64,000 nt of DNA from Verrucomicrobiota bacterium (GTDB taxonomy: Bacteria > Verrucomicrobiota > Verrucomicrobiia > CAIQCK01). Shown here one piece after another: positions 45,475-54,957 of the stretch. Position 1 is the first letter of the stretch, and the number at the start of each line of letters is the position of its first letter. The position numbers were made by a program, and so were the translations under genes. Location of the stretch: the NCBI GenBank assembly GCA_016222825.1, contig JACRQF010000007.1:62001-126000 (forward strand), in the 5' to 3' direction. The notes beneath the pieces are model-generated. The model searched no databases. It was not told the DNA's origin and saw only the letters and a program-made list of their open reading frames with translations.

Positions 45475-46716
45475 CTACCTCTGCGCAAAGCCTTCCACGA
45501 ACGCCTGGATGTTCGTCTTGGCCTGCTCCTCGGAGTAGAGGCGGAGGTCGTTGAGGTCGCCGTGGATGACCAAGTGCGGAATACCGAGCTTCGCGTCGAG
45601 ACGCTCCGGCATCTGGTAACGGTTGTTCGAGTTGTTGGGGCAAGTTTTGGAGTCGTGGTAGATAATACCGTTCACCTTATACTTGCGGGCCATCTGCTCC
45701 ATGTATGCTTCCTTGGCGTCCTCGCTGCGGCAGATGAACAAGCGGCAATACGCCCGCGCCATGCTCCGCCACGGGTCCGCCGGGTCGAGATCCTCGAAGA
45801 TCCAGGAGTTGCAATACGTGGACGCGACCACCGCGGTCTTCAGGTTCATGAACTGCGTCGAGAGATCGCGCAGTTTTCCCCACACCGGCATGCCGTCCCA
45901 GTAGATGCGGAACTGCTCGCCGGGCACCGCGGGCACCTTCTCCGCCACGCGCTGCTTCAACTCCGCCAGCAACGCCTCGTAGTATTGGATCGCGCTCTGC
46001 GTGCCGCGCAACACGACCGCCGGCCCCATCTGGATGGTCCCGTCAAAGAACGTGATGGGCGCGGGCACCGCCGTCGCGGCTTCGAGCACCCCCTTCCAGA
46101 GGTCCGTGCAACGCCGCGAGAGACCCACGATCTCCTTGAACTTGTCCATGTCCAGCTTCTGGCCGGCGACCTTCTCCAGCGTCGGCACCAACGCCTCCGT
46201 CTGGCGGGCGACGTCCTCGATGATCGGCTCGTCGAGATCGCCGAGCGAACGCGCGGTGTGGATGCCGATGCACGGCACATTCCACTCGCGGGCATAAAAC
46301 TGGAACCAGTCCTTCACGTCGCGGCATTGGTTGGTGTTGAACACCAGCACGTCCGCCTTCGGCACGCCGGACATGCCCACCTTCTTCAGCGGTGTGTCAT
46401 TCTTCAGATACGCGCCGATGTCGCTGGTCAGATAGGAGCAGATGTCGGGCGAAAACCCCTTCGCGTTGGCGAGCGGGATCACATCCGTGGCCATGCGCGT
46501 CGCGCCGAGCATGGCGCCGTGGTTCTCGGGGAAATAAACATTGTAGCCGAGCGCGTGCAGCAACTCCGCCGGGCCGACGCTGGTGCACCAGGCGGTCTTC
46601 TTGCCCTGCTTGGGGCCGTTTTCGAGTTCCATGAAGTAGTTCCCCATCACGGTCCTCATCAACTTCGTGGTCTGAAGGTCTTTCCGCTCAGGCGCGGCAG
46701 CAGTTTGTGTTGTCAT
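45475..46716 (-). CDS. 2-hydroxyacyl-CoA dehydratase / benzoyl-CoA reductase family subunit (single)
   Basis: A 413-residue protein of the HgdB/BcrC/FldC superfamily, which binds iron-sulfur clusters and carries out ATP-driven radical reduction or dehydration. Conserved cysteines lie in AWCTSVGPAELLHALG, SPDICSYLTSDIGAY, NTNQCRDVKDWF and YHDSKTCPNNSNNR. ATG 46716 starts MTTQTAAAPERKDLQ. True dehydratases need two different subunits, but only one is encoded here. One subunit plus activase is the layout of the double-cubane cluster proteins (DCCP/DCCP-R; E. coli YjiM/YjiL). The reaction is therefore open: 2-hydroxyacyl-CoA dehydration or reduction of a small substrate. Confidence 0.88.
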   Translation of the reverse strand: MTTQTAAAPERKDLQTTKLMRTVMGNYFMELENGPKQGKKTAWCTSVGPAELLHALGYNVYFPENHGAMLGATRMATDVIPLANAKGFSPDICSYLTSDIGAYLKNDTPLKKVGMSGVPKADVLVFNTNQCRDVKDWFQFYAREWNVPCIGIHTARSLGDLDEPIIEDVARQTEALVPTLEKVAGQKLDMDKFKEIVGLSRRCTDLWKGVLEAATAVPAPITFFDGTIQMGPAVVLRGTQSAIQYYEALLAELKQRVAEKVPAVPGEQFRIYWDGMPVWGKLRDLSTQFMNLKTAVVASTYCNSWIFEDLDPADPWRSMARAYCRLFICRSEDAKEAYMEQMARKYKVNGIIYHDSKTCPNNSNNRYQMPERLDAKLGIPHLVIHGDLNDLRLYSEEQAKTNIQAFVEGFAQR

Positions 46717-46814
46717 AATTTTGTGTCGTTTGCGCGAAACCTGTAGCAGCAAACCGCCCCCGCCGCAAAATCAAAATCGCAGCCGGGCGGTGGTCGCAGC
46801 GGCTGTTCTATGTT

Positions 46815-46879
46815 GTAGGCCCGGTGCCCTCACCGGGCGCTGGTGGTGGCGGGGCCGCCGGGGCAGGGGACCCGGCTAC
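46815..46879. repeat. GTAG-footed REP pair upstream of the dehydratase-family gene
   Basis: GTAG at 46815 starts a hairpin with stem GCCCGGTG, loop CCCT, stem CACCGGGC. The opposite hairpin ends with CTAC at 46876-46879 and has stem GCCGGG/CCCGGC. The two halves are only partly alike, so this is an older or hybrid pair. It lies 99 bases before the dehydratase-family gene start. Confidence 0.75.
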
Positions 46880-47044
46880 AGCGGCGGCCACTGGAAGCTG
46901 GTAGGGGAAGCGGCGATGTTCGTCACCCACGCCGTGGTGGAAGTCTGGAGAGGCGTGAAGATCGGCGGGGAGACTCCGGCGGGAGTTTACAATCGCGTGA
47001 CCGGCTGCGATCCCCTCGCGACGCTGACGGTGGAGGCGGTGTAG
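46877..47044 (+). pseudogene. 3' fragment of an unknown gene ending LTVEAV
   Basis: On the plus strand, after the REP pair, the frame reads SGGHWKLVGEAAMFVTHAVV, then EVWRGVKIGGETPAGVYNRV and TGCDPLATLTVEAV, then TAG. It has the look of a real C-terminal segment but no start; upstream is REP sequence. The stop TAG is the foot of the next REP pair (47041). A second piece with the same last 22 bases lies at 47212-47233, there followed by TAA. Both are likely remains of one gene family. Confidence 0.45.
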
Positions 47045-47112
47045 CCGCCGACGTGAGGAGGCGGACGGGTTTCTCATCTGCGAAGACTCCGCCTCGTTAC
47101 CTCGGCGGCTAC
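47041..47112. repeat. GTAG-footed REP pair of the GTAGCCGCCGACG family
   Basis: GTAG at 47041-47044 and CTAC at 47109-47112 enclose GCCGCCGACGTGAGGAGGCGG and a similar inverted copy (CCGCCTCGTTACCTCGGCGG). It belongs to the same hairpin family as the cores of the two 120-130 bp elements at 6559 and 57800 but lacks their outer TTTCACACG ends. Its foot supplies the stop of the fragment ending at 47044. Confidence 0.85.
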
Positions 47113-47211
47113 GGTCGAGGCGTTGCAGGCCCCAGGTGGATCGCGGCCTCCGGACGCGATTCTTCATCCGCACGACGGCGAGCGCGCCCGGAGGTCGCGC
47201 TCCACCTTGCC

Positions 47212-47233
47212 GCTGACGGTGGAGGCGGTGTAA
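47212..47233 (+). repeat. Second copy of a 22-bp sequence (direct repeat of 47022-47043)
   Basis: CGCTGACGGTGGAGGCGGTG plus two bases occurs at 47022-47043 and again here without a change. In both the frame reads LTVEAV followed by a stop (TAG there, TAA here). The 56 bases beyond it before the next gene hold nothing I recognise. Confidence 0.7.
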
Positions 47234-47290
47234 GTCGGCTTAGGATAGCTGCCCAGAACTACAGCCGTATCCGTTGATAAACTCACATGC

Positions 47291-47608
47291 TTACTCTTTT
47301 CCAAAGTCTGTGGCGTGCTGCTGCCACAGTCTGTCGCCGCTAGGAGTGCGGCCAAACCAGAAGCCGCGGTCGCAAGTTTGGTCGATCTCGCGAACTATCG
47401 CGATGCGATCGAAAGTCGCGCCAAGTGTGAGGACTATATAGCCGGCAGAGTAGAGCCGTTCAAGACGGTCAATGATCTCCATCGGGGACGCAGAGGGCCA
47501 ATCGTCGTCAACGAGCTGAATAATCTGCTCGACGGACTCATAATCATCCGAGAGCGCATCAAGTATAAGCCAATCATGCAGATCAATGGTCTGCGCCTTG
47601 GTTTCCAC
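47291..47608 (-). CDS. Small hypothetical protein
   Basis: A 105-residue protein without a known family. It is acidic and may form a small winged-helix-like fold: DLHDWLILDALSDDYESVEQ, then IIDRLERLYSAGYIVLTLG, then GFWFGRTPSGDRLWQQ. The start is GTG 47608, supported by AGAAGGA five bases upstream. Codon use is less G+C-biased than in the neighbours. It lies 24 bases downstream of the fused hydratase/dehydrogenase gene on the same strand. Confidence 0.65.
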   Translation of the reverse strand: METKAQTIDLHDWLILDALSDDYESVEQIIQLVDDDWPSASPMEIIDRLERLYSAGYIVLTLGATFDRIAIVREIDQTCDRGFWFGRTPSGDRLWQQHATDFGKE

Positions 47609-47632
47609 AGTGTTCCTTCTAGCTGCTTATCA

Positions 47633-49705
47633 TTACGTATTGAGCGGCAGATTCGTCGCCGCGAACCGCTCGCCGAAGCGCTTGGCCAGTTGTTGGAGTT
47701 GCGTCCTGACTTCGTCGAGGCCCAGGTCGCGCGCATACTTCAGCACACCGCCGCGCCAGTCGGGGAAACCTGTGCCGAGCACCATCGCGGCATCCACGTC
47801 GCTCTCGCGCTGGACTATCCCCTCCTCCATCACCCGCAGCGCCTCGGCCACCATCCGCAGGACGAGCCGCTGGGTGATTTCCTCCGGGGTGATGACCCGC
47901 GGGGCGCGGCTGGAGCGGGCGCGCGATTCGGCGAGGATCTGCCGCACGGCCGGGTTGGGGTGCGGCACGGGGCTGCCCTTTTCGTAGCGGTAGATGCCCA
48001 TGCCGCTTTTCTGGCCGAGCATTCCGCGCGCGACCAGCTCGGTGACGATGGGCGGGGTCGGGCCGTGGTGCGGGAAGGCCGGCACCAGCACGGCGTCGGC
48101 ATGGACGAAGATGTCGTTGCCCGCCATGTCCATCAAGGTCAGCGGCCCCATCGGGAAACCGAACTCGACCATCGCGCGGTCAATCGCCTCCGGGTCGGCG
48201 CCCTCCTTGAGCATGCGGAAGGCTTCCTTGACATAGGGGAGGAAGATGCGGTTGACGAGGAAGCCCTCGCGGTTCTGCACGAGGACCGGCGTCTTGCGGA
48301 TGGCCTTGGCGAAGCGGAGCGCGCTGGCCACGGTCTCCGGCGCGGCGGCCTTGTGGCGGATGACTTCCACCAGCGGCATGGCATGGGCGGGGTTGAAGAA
48401 GTGCAGGCCGACCAGCCGCTGGGGCCGGCTGATGGCTTCGGCCAGCCGGTCGAAGGAAAGGGTGGAGGTGTTGGAGGCGATGACGGTTTTGTCGCCGACG
48501 GCGCGTTCGATGTTCACCAGCACGGTCTGCTTGACGGCGATGTCCTCGAACACCGCCTCGATCACGAAGTCCGCGCCGCCGACGGCCTTCCAGTCGCTGG
48601 TGGCGGTGAGTTGCCGCAAGATGGCCGCGAGTTTTTCGGGAGAGAGTCTGCCCTGCTTGACGCGCTTCTCCAGGGACTCGCGGATGCGCTGCATGCCCCG
48701 GTCAAGGGCGGCGGTGTTTTCGTCGAGGGCCACGACGGGCAGCCCCGCCTGCAAGACCGCCTGCGCGATGCCCGCACCCATCGAACCCATGCCGATGACG
48801 GCGACGCGCGTGACGGCGTGGGTGGGGACGTTGGCGAGGTCGGGAACCTTGGCCGTATCGCGCACCGCGAAGAAGACGTGGATCTTGTTGCGGGTCGCCA
48901 GCGTTTCCATGCAACGCGCGAAGCCTAGTTGCTCCGCCCGCAAGCCGGCGTCGAAGGAGGCCACGACGCCCGTGCGGACGCATTCGAGGATGACGGAGGG
49001 CGCGATCAACTCGGGACGGGCGCGCGCGGCGAGTTTCTCCGCCTCGGTGAACAACACGTTGGGAAAAGAACGCTCGCGGGTCTTTCGCGGCGTGCCGCCG
49101 GAAGCCTGCGCAGGTTTCGTTAGATCAGCCGCGTCGCAGACGGCATCCACCAAGCCGAGCTTCAGCGCCTCCGCGGCGTTGATCGGCTGGCCCGTCAGCA
49201 ACATCTTCAGCGCCGCCTCGACGCCGATGAGCCGCGGCAGACGCTGCGTGCCGCCCGCGCCGGGGTTGATGCCGAGATTGACCTCCGGCATGCTGAAAAC
49301 CGTCCCGCGCGCGCAGACGCGGTAGTGACAAGCCATTGCCAGTTCCAGCGCGCCGCCCATCATCTTCCCCGCGACCGCCGCCGTGACAGGCTTGGCGGAG
49401 TCCTCAATCTCCTGAAACGCCTCCTGAAAGACGCGAGAGATGCGCACGGCGTCTTCGGCGGTCTTGATGTCCCGGAACATCGCCACGTCGGCCCCGGCGC
49501 TGAAGTGCTCCGGCCCGCCGGTGATGACAATGCCGCGCACGCGGCCGTCCGCATTCGCTTCGCGCACCGCCGCGCGCAGCTCGCCCAGCAGCTCGATGCT
49601 GAGGGTGTTGACGGGCGGGGCGTTGAGACGGAGGACGCACACGCCATCGGTCACGCTGGAATCAATGCGGCTCATGGCTTCAGCAAACTTCAGCGCGGTT
49701 GGCAT
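47633..49705 (-). CDS. Fused enoyl-CoA hydratase / 3-hydroxyacyl-CoA dehydrogenase (FadJ/FadB-like)
   Basis: A 690-residue bifunctional beta-oxidation enzyme. The N-terminal crotonase domain shows the oxyanion hole segments FSAGADVAMFRDI and GKMMGGALELAMACHYRV and the acidic catalytic residue in SMPEVNLGINPGAGGTQRLP. The NAD-binding domain starts at about residue 300 with RVAVIGMGSMGAGIAQAVLQ; the catalytic His is in VGLHFFNPAHAMPLVEVI. Two C-terminal dehydrogenase domains follow. It hydrates 2-enoyl-CoA and oxidises the 3-hydroxyacyl-CoA. It may act on straight-chain or aromatic side-chain CoA esters. ATG 49675 (MSRIDSSVTDGV) is a possible shorter start. No thiolase gene is next to it. Confidence 0.93.
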   Translation of the reverse strand: MPTALKFAEAMSRIDSSVTDGVCVLRLNAPPVNTLSIELLGELRAAVREANADGRVRGIVITGGPEHFSAGADVAMFRDIKTAEDAVRISRVFQEAFQEIEDSAKPVTAAVAGKMMGGALELAMACHYRVCARGTVFSMPEVNLGINPGAGGTQRLPRLIGVEAALKMLLTGQPINAAEALKLGLVDAVCDAADLTKPAQASGGTPRKTRERSFPNVLFTEAEKLAARARPELIAPSVILECVRTGVVASFDAGLRAEQLGFARCMETLATRNKIHVFFAVRDTAKVPDLANVPTHAVTRVAVIGMGSMGAGIAQAVLQAGLPVVALDENTAALDRGMQRIRESLEKRVKQGRLSPEKLAAILRQLTATSDWKAVGGADFVIEAVFEDIAVKQTVLVNIERAVGDKTVIASNTSTLSFDRLAEAISRPQRLVGLHFFNPAHAMPLVEVIRHKAAAPETVASALRFAKAIRKTPVLVQNREGFLVNRIFLPYVKEAFRMLKEGADPEAIDRAMVEFGFPMGPLTLMDMAGNDIFVHADAVLVPAFPHHGPTPPIVTELVARGMLGQKSGMGIYRYEKGSPVPHPNPAVRQILAESRARSSRAPRVITPEEITQRLVLRMVAEALRVMEEGIVQRESDVDAAMVLGTGFPDWRGGVLKYARDLGLDEVRTQLQQLAKRFGERFAATNLPLNT

Positions 49706-49871
49706 CTATCGTCATGGTCGGAAACGCTAATGGACGCCTCCAAACAGGTCAACACCCGCTTGCATTGGCCGCCGGACATAGTAGATAAGAGGACGAACCG
49801 AGCACAACCAACAGGAACCTTGACTGATGACCGCAAGACTCGTGGCAAGAGCTTCATCCTTGACCCAAACC

Positions 49872-50582
49872 ATGAAATACATCCTCTTGATCTGCCTGGC
49901 CCTCAGCGCGCCGGGAGCCATGTGCCAAACGCACCCTCCCGCTTCCGCAGGCAGCTATTCCGGCAAGGTGGTCGAAACCGTCAATGCCGCCAACTACACC
50001 TATGTGCTGCTGGACACCGGCGCCGCGAAGTTGTGGGCGGCCGCGCCGCAGTTTGCGGTAAAGGCCGGCGATGCCGTTGCCATCGAGAACGCGACACCGA
50101 TGCCGAAGTTCCATAGCAAGACGTTGAACCGGGATTTCGACGTTGTCTATTTCACCAGCAACGTGAAGGTGAACGGCAAGGCGCCCGCCGCTGGAGCCGC
50201 GTCCGTTGAACTCCCGAAAGGCCATCCGCCCATTGGAGGCGGCGGGACCAAACCGCCGGTGGATTTCGCCGGCATCAAGAAAGCCGAGGGCGGCAAGAGC
50301 ATCGCGGAGATTTACGCGGCCAGGGCGGAACTCGGCGGCAAGCCGGTAAAAGTCCGGGGCAAAGTGGTCAAATACAATCCCGCAATCATGGGCAAGAACT
50401 GGCTGCACATTCAGGACGGGACAGGAACCGCCGGCAGCAACGACCTGACCGTGACCACCTCCTCCCAAGCCAAAGTCGGCGACACGGTCCTGGTGACCGG
50501 CACTGTCTCAACCGACCGGGACTTCGGCAGCGGCTACAAATACGGCCTGATCATCGAGGACGCAAAAGTGACGGTCGAGTAA
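49872..50582 (+). CDS. Secreted OB-fold-like protein (NrfJ-like)
   Basis: A 236-residue exported protein. A signal peptide (MKYILLICLALSAPGAMC) precedes two beta-rich halves. The first (YSGKVVETVNAANYTYVLLD, then GAAKLWAAAPQFAVKAGD) recalls NrfJ-like OB domains. The second (KPVKVRGKVVKYNPAIMGKN, WLHIQDGTG, VLVTGTVSTDRDFGSGYKYG) is a second OB-like fold of the kind in periplasmic DNA-binding-like proteins. I infer a periplasmic binding role with no known ligand. ATG 49872 fits the signal peptide best. It is divergent from the fused dehydrogenase gene. Confidence 0.72.
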   Translation: MKYILLICLALSAPGAMCQTHPPASAGSYSGKVVETVNAANYTYVLLDTGAAKLWAAAPQFAVKAGDAVAIENATPMPKFHSKTLNRDFDVVYFTSNVKVNGKAPAAGAASVELPKGHPPIGGGGTKPPVDFAGIKKAEGGKSIAEIYAARAELGGKPVKVRGKVVKYNPAIMGKNWLHIQDGTGTAGSNDLTVTTSSQAKVGDTVLVTGTVSTDRDFGSGYKYGLIIEDAKVTVE

Positions 50583-50611
50583 GTCCGGACGACGGGCAGC
50601 GAAACAGCACG

Positions 50612-50687
50612 GCGCACGCAACGCTCACCACGAGGCGGGCATTGCGTGCGCCGATGATTCTGTTCTCCGGCGCACGCCCGGAGAACA
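50612..50687. terminator. Two hairpins between convergent genes
   Basis: The first hairpin pairs GGCGCACGCAACGC (50612-50625) with GCATTGCGTGCGCC (50640-50653), one mismatch. The second pairs GTTCTCCGG (50663-50671) with CCGGAGAAC (50679-50687) around CGCACGC. Neither has a strong U-run. Their place between convergent stops suggests bidirectional transcript ends. Confidence 0.45.
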
Positions 50688-50708
50688 ACTTTCGCGGACG
50701 CGATGGTG

Positions 50709-51119
50709 TTACTTGCTGCCGCGGCCCTTGCCTTGGTAGGCCGGCATCAGCTCGTCGAACTTCTTCTTCTGCTCGTCAGTGAGGACGGCGCGGATTTCAT
50801 CCCGCGTTTGCTTCATCTGCCCCATCATGCCCTTCAACGCTTCACGCCGCTTCTCCGGTTCGGTGGCTTCGCGGGCGGCTTTCAGTTCCTCGGCGTGCGA
50901 CTTCATGTATTCGCCGAGCTTGGCCTTGGCCGCGTCAACCTTGGTTTTCTGCTCGGCGGTGAGGTCGAGTTTGCCCAACACCTCATCCAATTTGCCAGCC
51001 ATCGCTCCCTTGCCACGTCCCTGCTTGCCTTCCGGGGCGTCCGCGGCTGTGGCAATCATGGGCGCCGCCACGCAGAGCGCGGCGATGAGTGTCAGTGTCT
51101 TCAGAATGGTCCGTTTCAT
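50709..51119 (-). CDS. Periplasmic Spy/CpxP-like LTxxQ-motif protein
   Basis: A 136-residue exported helical protein. A signal peptide (LTLIAALCVAAPMIATAA) is followed by basic Gly-rich sequence and long amphipathic helices. Two LTxxQ motifs, LDLTAEQKTKVDAAKAK and AVLTDEQKKKFDELMP, are the signature of the Spy/CpxP group of periplasmic chaperone-like or stress proteins. No CpxRA-type genes are adjacent. It converges with the OB-fold gene. Confidence 0.85.
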   Translation of the reverse strand: MKRTILKTLTLIAALCVAAPMIATAADAPEGKQGRGKGAMAGKLDEVLGKLDLTAEQKTKVDAAKAKLGEYMKSHAEELKAAREATEPEKRREALKGMMGQMKQTRDEIRAVLTDEQKKKFDELMPAYQGKGRGSK

Positions 51120-51247
51120 TTTTGCTCTTTCTTATAGTTGGTTGTCTGCCGGCCCCGGCCGTCGAGCCGGGCTGGTAATGCAAACACCCCGGCTCTGGCA
51201 AAGTTGCGTCTCGCGCGGTTCCGCCTGACTCCGCGGCTAAACAAGCT

Positions 51248-53395
51248 TCACCGCTCCCGCGCCGGCGTGGCGTCCCAGACGAGCACCTCGAACGGTTGCA
51301 GCTTAAACTGTTGCGGCTCGCCGGCCTTGACGATGATCGCAGGCTTGGCAGCGTCGTCCTTCCACGGACTCTTGAGCGTGTATTGGCGCGGCGCGTCGGC
51401 GGGCAACTCAAACACCCTCGCCGCGTCCACCTCGACCACGGCGGGCTGGTCGCTCGGATTGCGCAACGCCAGCACCGCCTTCTTCTTCGACCACGACGCC
51501 CAGCCATAGACCCCGCCCTTCGCCGGGTCGCCGCCGACCCAATGGGTGTCCGCGAGCACCTCGGCGTTGGCGCGGCTCCACTTCGCCGCCTCGGCCAGCA
51601 CGTCCCACAGCGCCGGCGTCATCAGGCTCGGATCAATGTGCAGTTCCTGCAGGCAGGTGCCCGTCGCGAAATAAGACCGAATCTCCGCGACGAGGTCCGT
51701 CGGCGCGCAACTGACGCCGCGGCTCTTCGGGTCATACGGATTCTTGAACGCGCACTTGTGGATCATGATGCCGTGCAACATCAGCGAACTGATCGGGCAG
51801 AGCGGTCCGCGCCGGACGGTGGCGTGATAGGTCGCGTTGTCGCGATACGTCAGCCATTGCTGGCGGTCGCTGCCTTTGCCCAGGAAGCCGGCATCGCTCT
51901 CCTGCCGCCAAATCGCATCGGCCCACAGCATCCAGAACGGCGACGGCCACGTGCCCGTCGTCGGATTCAGAAACACACCGGGCTTGAGCGCGCGCAGTTC
52001 GTCATGCACCCGCAGCAGCGCCTCCACGTCGCTCGCGAACGCCCCCGCGCCATCCTTGCTGTTGCCCGCGCCGAAGCCGTCGAACTTGAAGTAGTTCACG
52101 CCGTAATCGCGCACCATCCCGACGCACGCCTCGCGGAACCGCTCGTAGTAGCGCGGCCCGGCCAGCGTCAGGCCGAGTTTGCTCGTCTCGAAACCCTGCT
52201 CCTGTCCCGCCTCAACGCGCTTGGCCCGGCCGGAGTAACCGCCCCACGGGCTGAACCAGATGCCGACCGCCGAGTCATACTTGCCGGCCGCCGAGCGTTC
52301 CGGCGCCAGCCCGCGCGCAAAGCCGCGGTGAAACTGCCAGACCCGGTTCACGTCATCCCAACCGTGGTCATGCACGAACGAATCCAGCACCACGCCGCGC
52401 TGCTTCACCAGCTCGCGGCCAAACACATCCATCAACTCCAGCCAGAGTTTCTCCTGCCCATCGAGGAACCGCTCGAACTCCTCCGGCTTGCCGAACCGCC
52501 GCGCGCGCCAAAACTCGCAACCGACCTGGTAGCCGCAGTTGTAGTGCAGGAATGTGTGATAGGGCTGCGGCCGTTCGCGCTCAAGGTAGTGCAGGAACCC
52601 GCGCCGGAGTTGCCCCTCCGGCACCACGCCCACCACGCTCGAACGCTCCACCGCCCCGCCCGCATCCACCGGCACGTTGCTCGCAAAACCGCAGCGCACC
52701 AACGTTCGCGAGTCCGACGGCGTCACCACACTCTTCGACAGCGGACTCTCGCAGCCGAAAAAGACATTGCCCGCCACGACCGGCGAACCGTCCACGCTGC
52801 CCGCCACCGCCGCGTTCGGCGCGAACACATCCACCAGCGCCAGCTCCTGCAACTCCACCGCCTCGCGCTTCGCCATGATCACCAGATGTTGGCGCACGTA
52901 GTTCGAGCCGTCGCGAAGCACCGCGCGCCATATCACCTTGAGGTTCCCGTCCGCCGCCACCAGCTCCACGGCAATCTGCCGTCCGCCGCGCCGGTCTGCC
53001 AGCCGCCGCGAGCCGGACACCGGCTTCAACACCGTCATCCTCGGCCCGTTCACGATCTGGAGTTCCGAGGCTCGCACGAGCCGCCCCTCCGGAGACGGCG
53101 TCCGCGCGACGGTGAACCGGAAGCACTCGCCGTCGCCGAGGCTGAGCGTCGTCCGGGTGAGCTTGTCCTCCACGCACACCGGCTTCAGCCGCCTGCCGCC
53201 CGTCATCCATTCGCAGCGGATGACCGCGTTCTCCAGCACGAACCGGTTGTTGTCCACCATCCCCTTCGCCTGCTGCGGATCAGGTCCGGGAAAGTCCAGC
53301 GCATGGCCCGCGCGGGCGGCAAACAGACACACCACACCGAGCGCGAGCACGGAACTCAAACGCAAGCAGCCTAATCGTTCTTCCATCGGTCTCAT
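51248..53395 (-). CDS. Secreted alpha-galactosidase-like glycoside hydrolase
   Basis: A 715-residue exported protein. ATG 53395 has GGAGG five bases upstream. A signal peptide (VLALGVVCLFAARAGHA) precedes a beta-sandwich (to about residue 280). A TIM barrel of GH36/GH27-like type follows, with VLDSFVHDHGWDDVNRVWQF, GIWFSPWGGYSG and YGVNYFKFDGFGAGN (the KxD nucleophile region). A C-terminal beta domain ends the protein. Relatives in planctomycetes and Verrucomicrobia are often labelled enterotoxin or alpha-galactosidase; the sugar hydrolase call is the better one. The second catalytic acid I could not place. It is divergent from xylA, with 168 bases between the starts, so both could share control by plant-type sugars. 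Confidence 0.75.
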   Translation of the reverse strand: MRPMEERLGCLRLSSVLALGVVCLFAARAGHALDFPGPDPQQAKGMVDNNRFVLENAVIRCEWMTGGRRLKPVCVEDKLTRTTLSLGDGECFRFTVARTPSPEGRLVRASELQIVNGPRMTVLKPVSGSRRLADRRGGRQIAVELVAADGNLKVIWRAVLRDGSNYVRQHLVIMAKREAVELQELALVDVFAPNAAVAGSVDGSPVVAGNVFFGCESPLSKSVVTPSDSRTLVRCGFASNVPVDAGGAVERSSVVGVVPEGQLRRGFLHYLERERPQPYHTFLHYNCGYQVGCEFWRARRFGKPEEFERFLDGQEKLWLELMDVFGRELVKQRGVVLDSFVHDHGWDDVNRVWQFHRGFARGLAPERSAAGKYDSAVGIWFSPWGGYSGRAKRVEAGQEQGFETSKLGLTLAGPRYYERFREACVGMVRDYGVNYFKFDGFGAGNSKDGAGAFASDVEALLRVHDELRALKPGVFLNPTTGTWPSPFWMLWADAIWRQESDAGFLGKGSDRQQWLTYRDNATYHATVRRGPLCPISSLMLHGIMIHKCAFKNPYDPKSRGVSCAPTDLVAEIRSYFATGTCLQELHIDPSLMTPALWDVLAEAAKWSRANAEVLADTHWVGGDPAKGGVYGWASWSKKKAVLALRNPSDQPAVVEVDAARVFELPADAPRQYTLKSPWKDDAAKPAIIVKAGEPQQFKLQPFEVLVWDATPARER

Positions 53396-53563
53396 GACAT
53401 CCTCCTTCGAGTTGTTTGGCTGCCGGCAGTCTAGCAAGTCCCGTCCCACTTGAACAGCCTCTGTGCGAAGCCGGCGATTTCTTGGCTTGCCTGACGTTGG
53501 CTGATTCGTTTACCTATCCGCGCGCAAGGAACCGAACCTTAACTGCCGAACCAAGACAAAACC

Positions 53564-54876
<1,313 letters not shown>

Positions 54877-54877
<1 letters not shown>

Positions 54878-54944
54878 TAGTCGCGTCATTCCGTGACGCG
54901 CAATTATCATAACAACAAATCGCGTCACGGAGTGACGCGACTAC
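54877..54944. repeat. GTAG-footed REP pair touching the xylA stop codon
   Basis: The arms 54877-54900 and 54921-54944 are inverted copies with one mismatch and a 20-base A+T-rich spacer. Each has GTAG, then stem CGCGTCA, loop TTCCG or CTCCG, stem TGACGCG. The G of the first GTAG is the last base of the xylA stop codon (54875-54877). Confidence 0.92.
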
Positions 54945-54957
54945 GAAAGGAAACATC

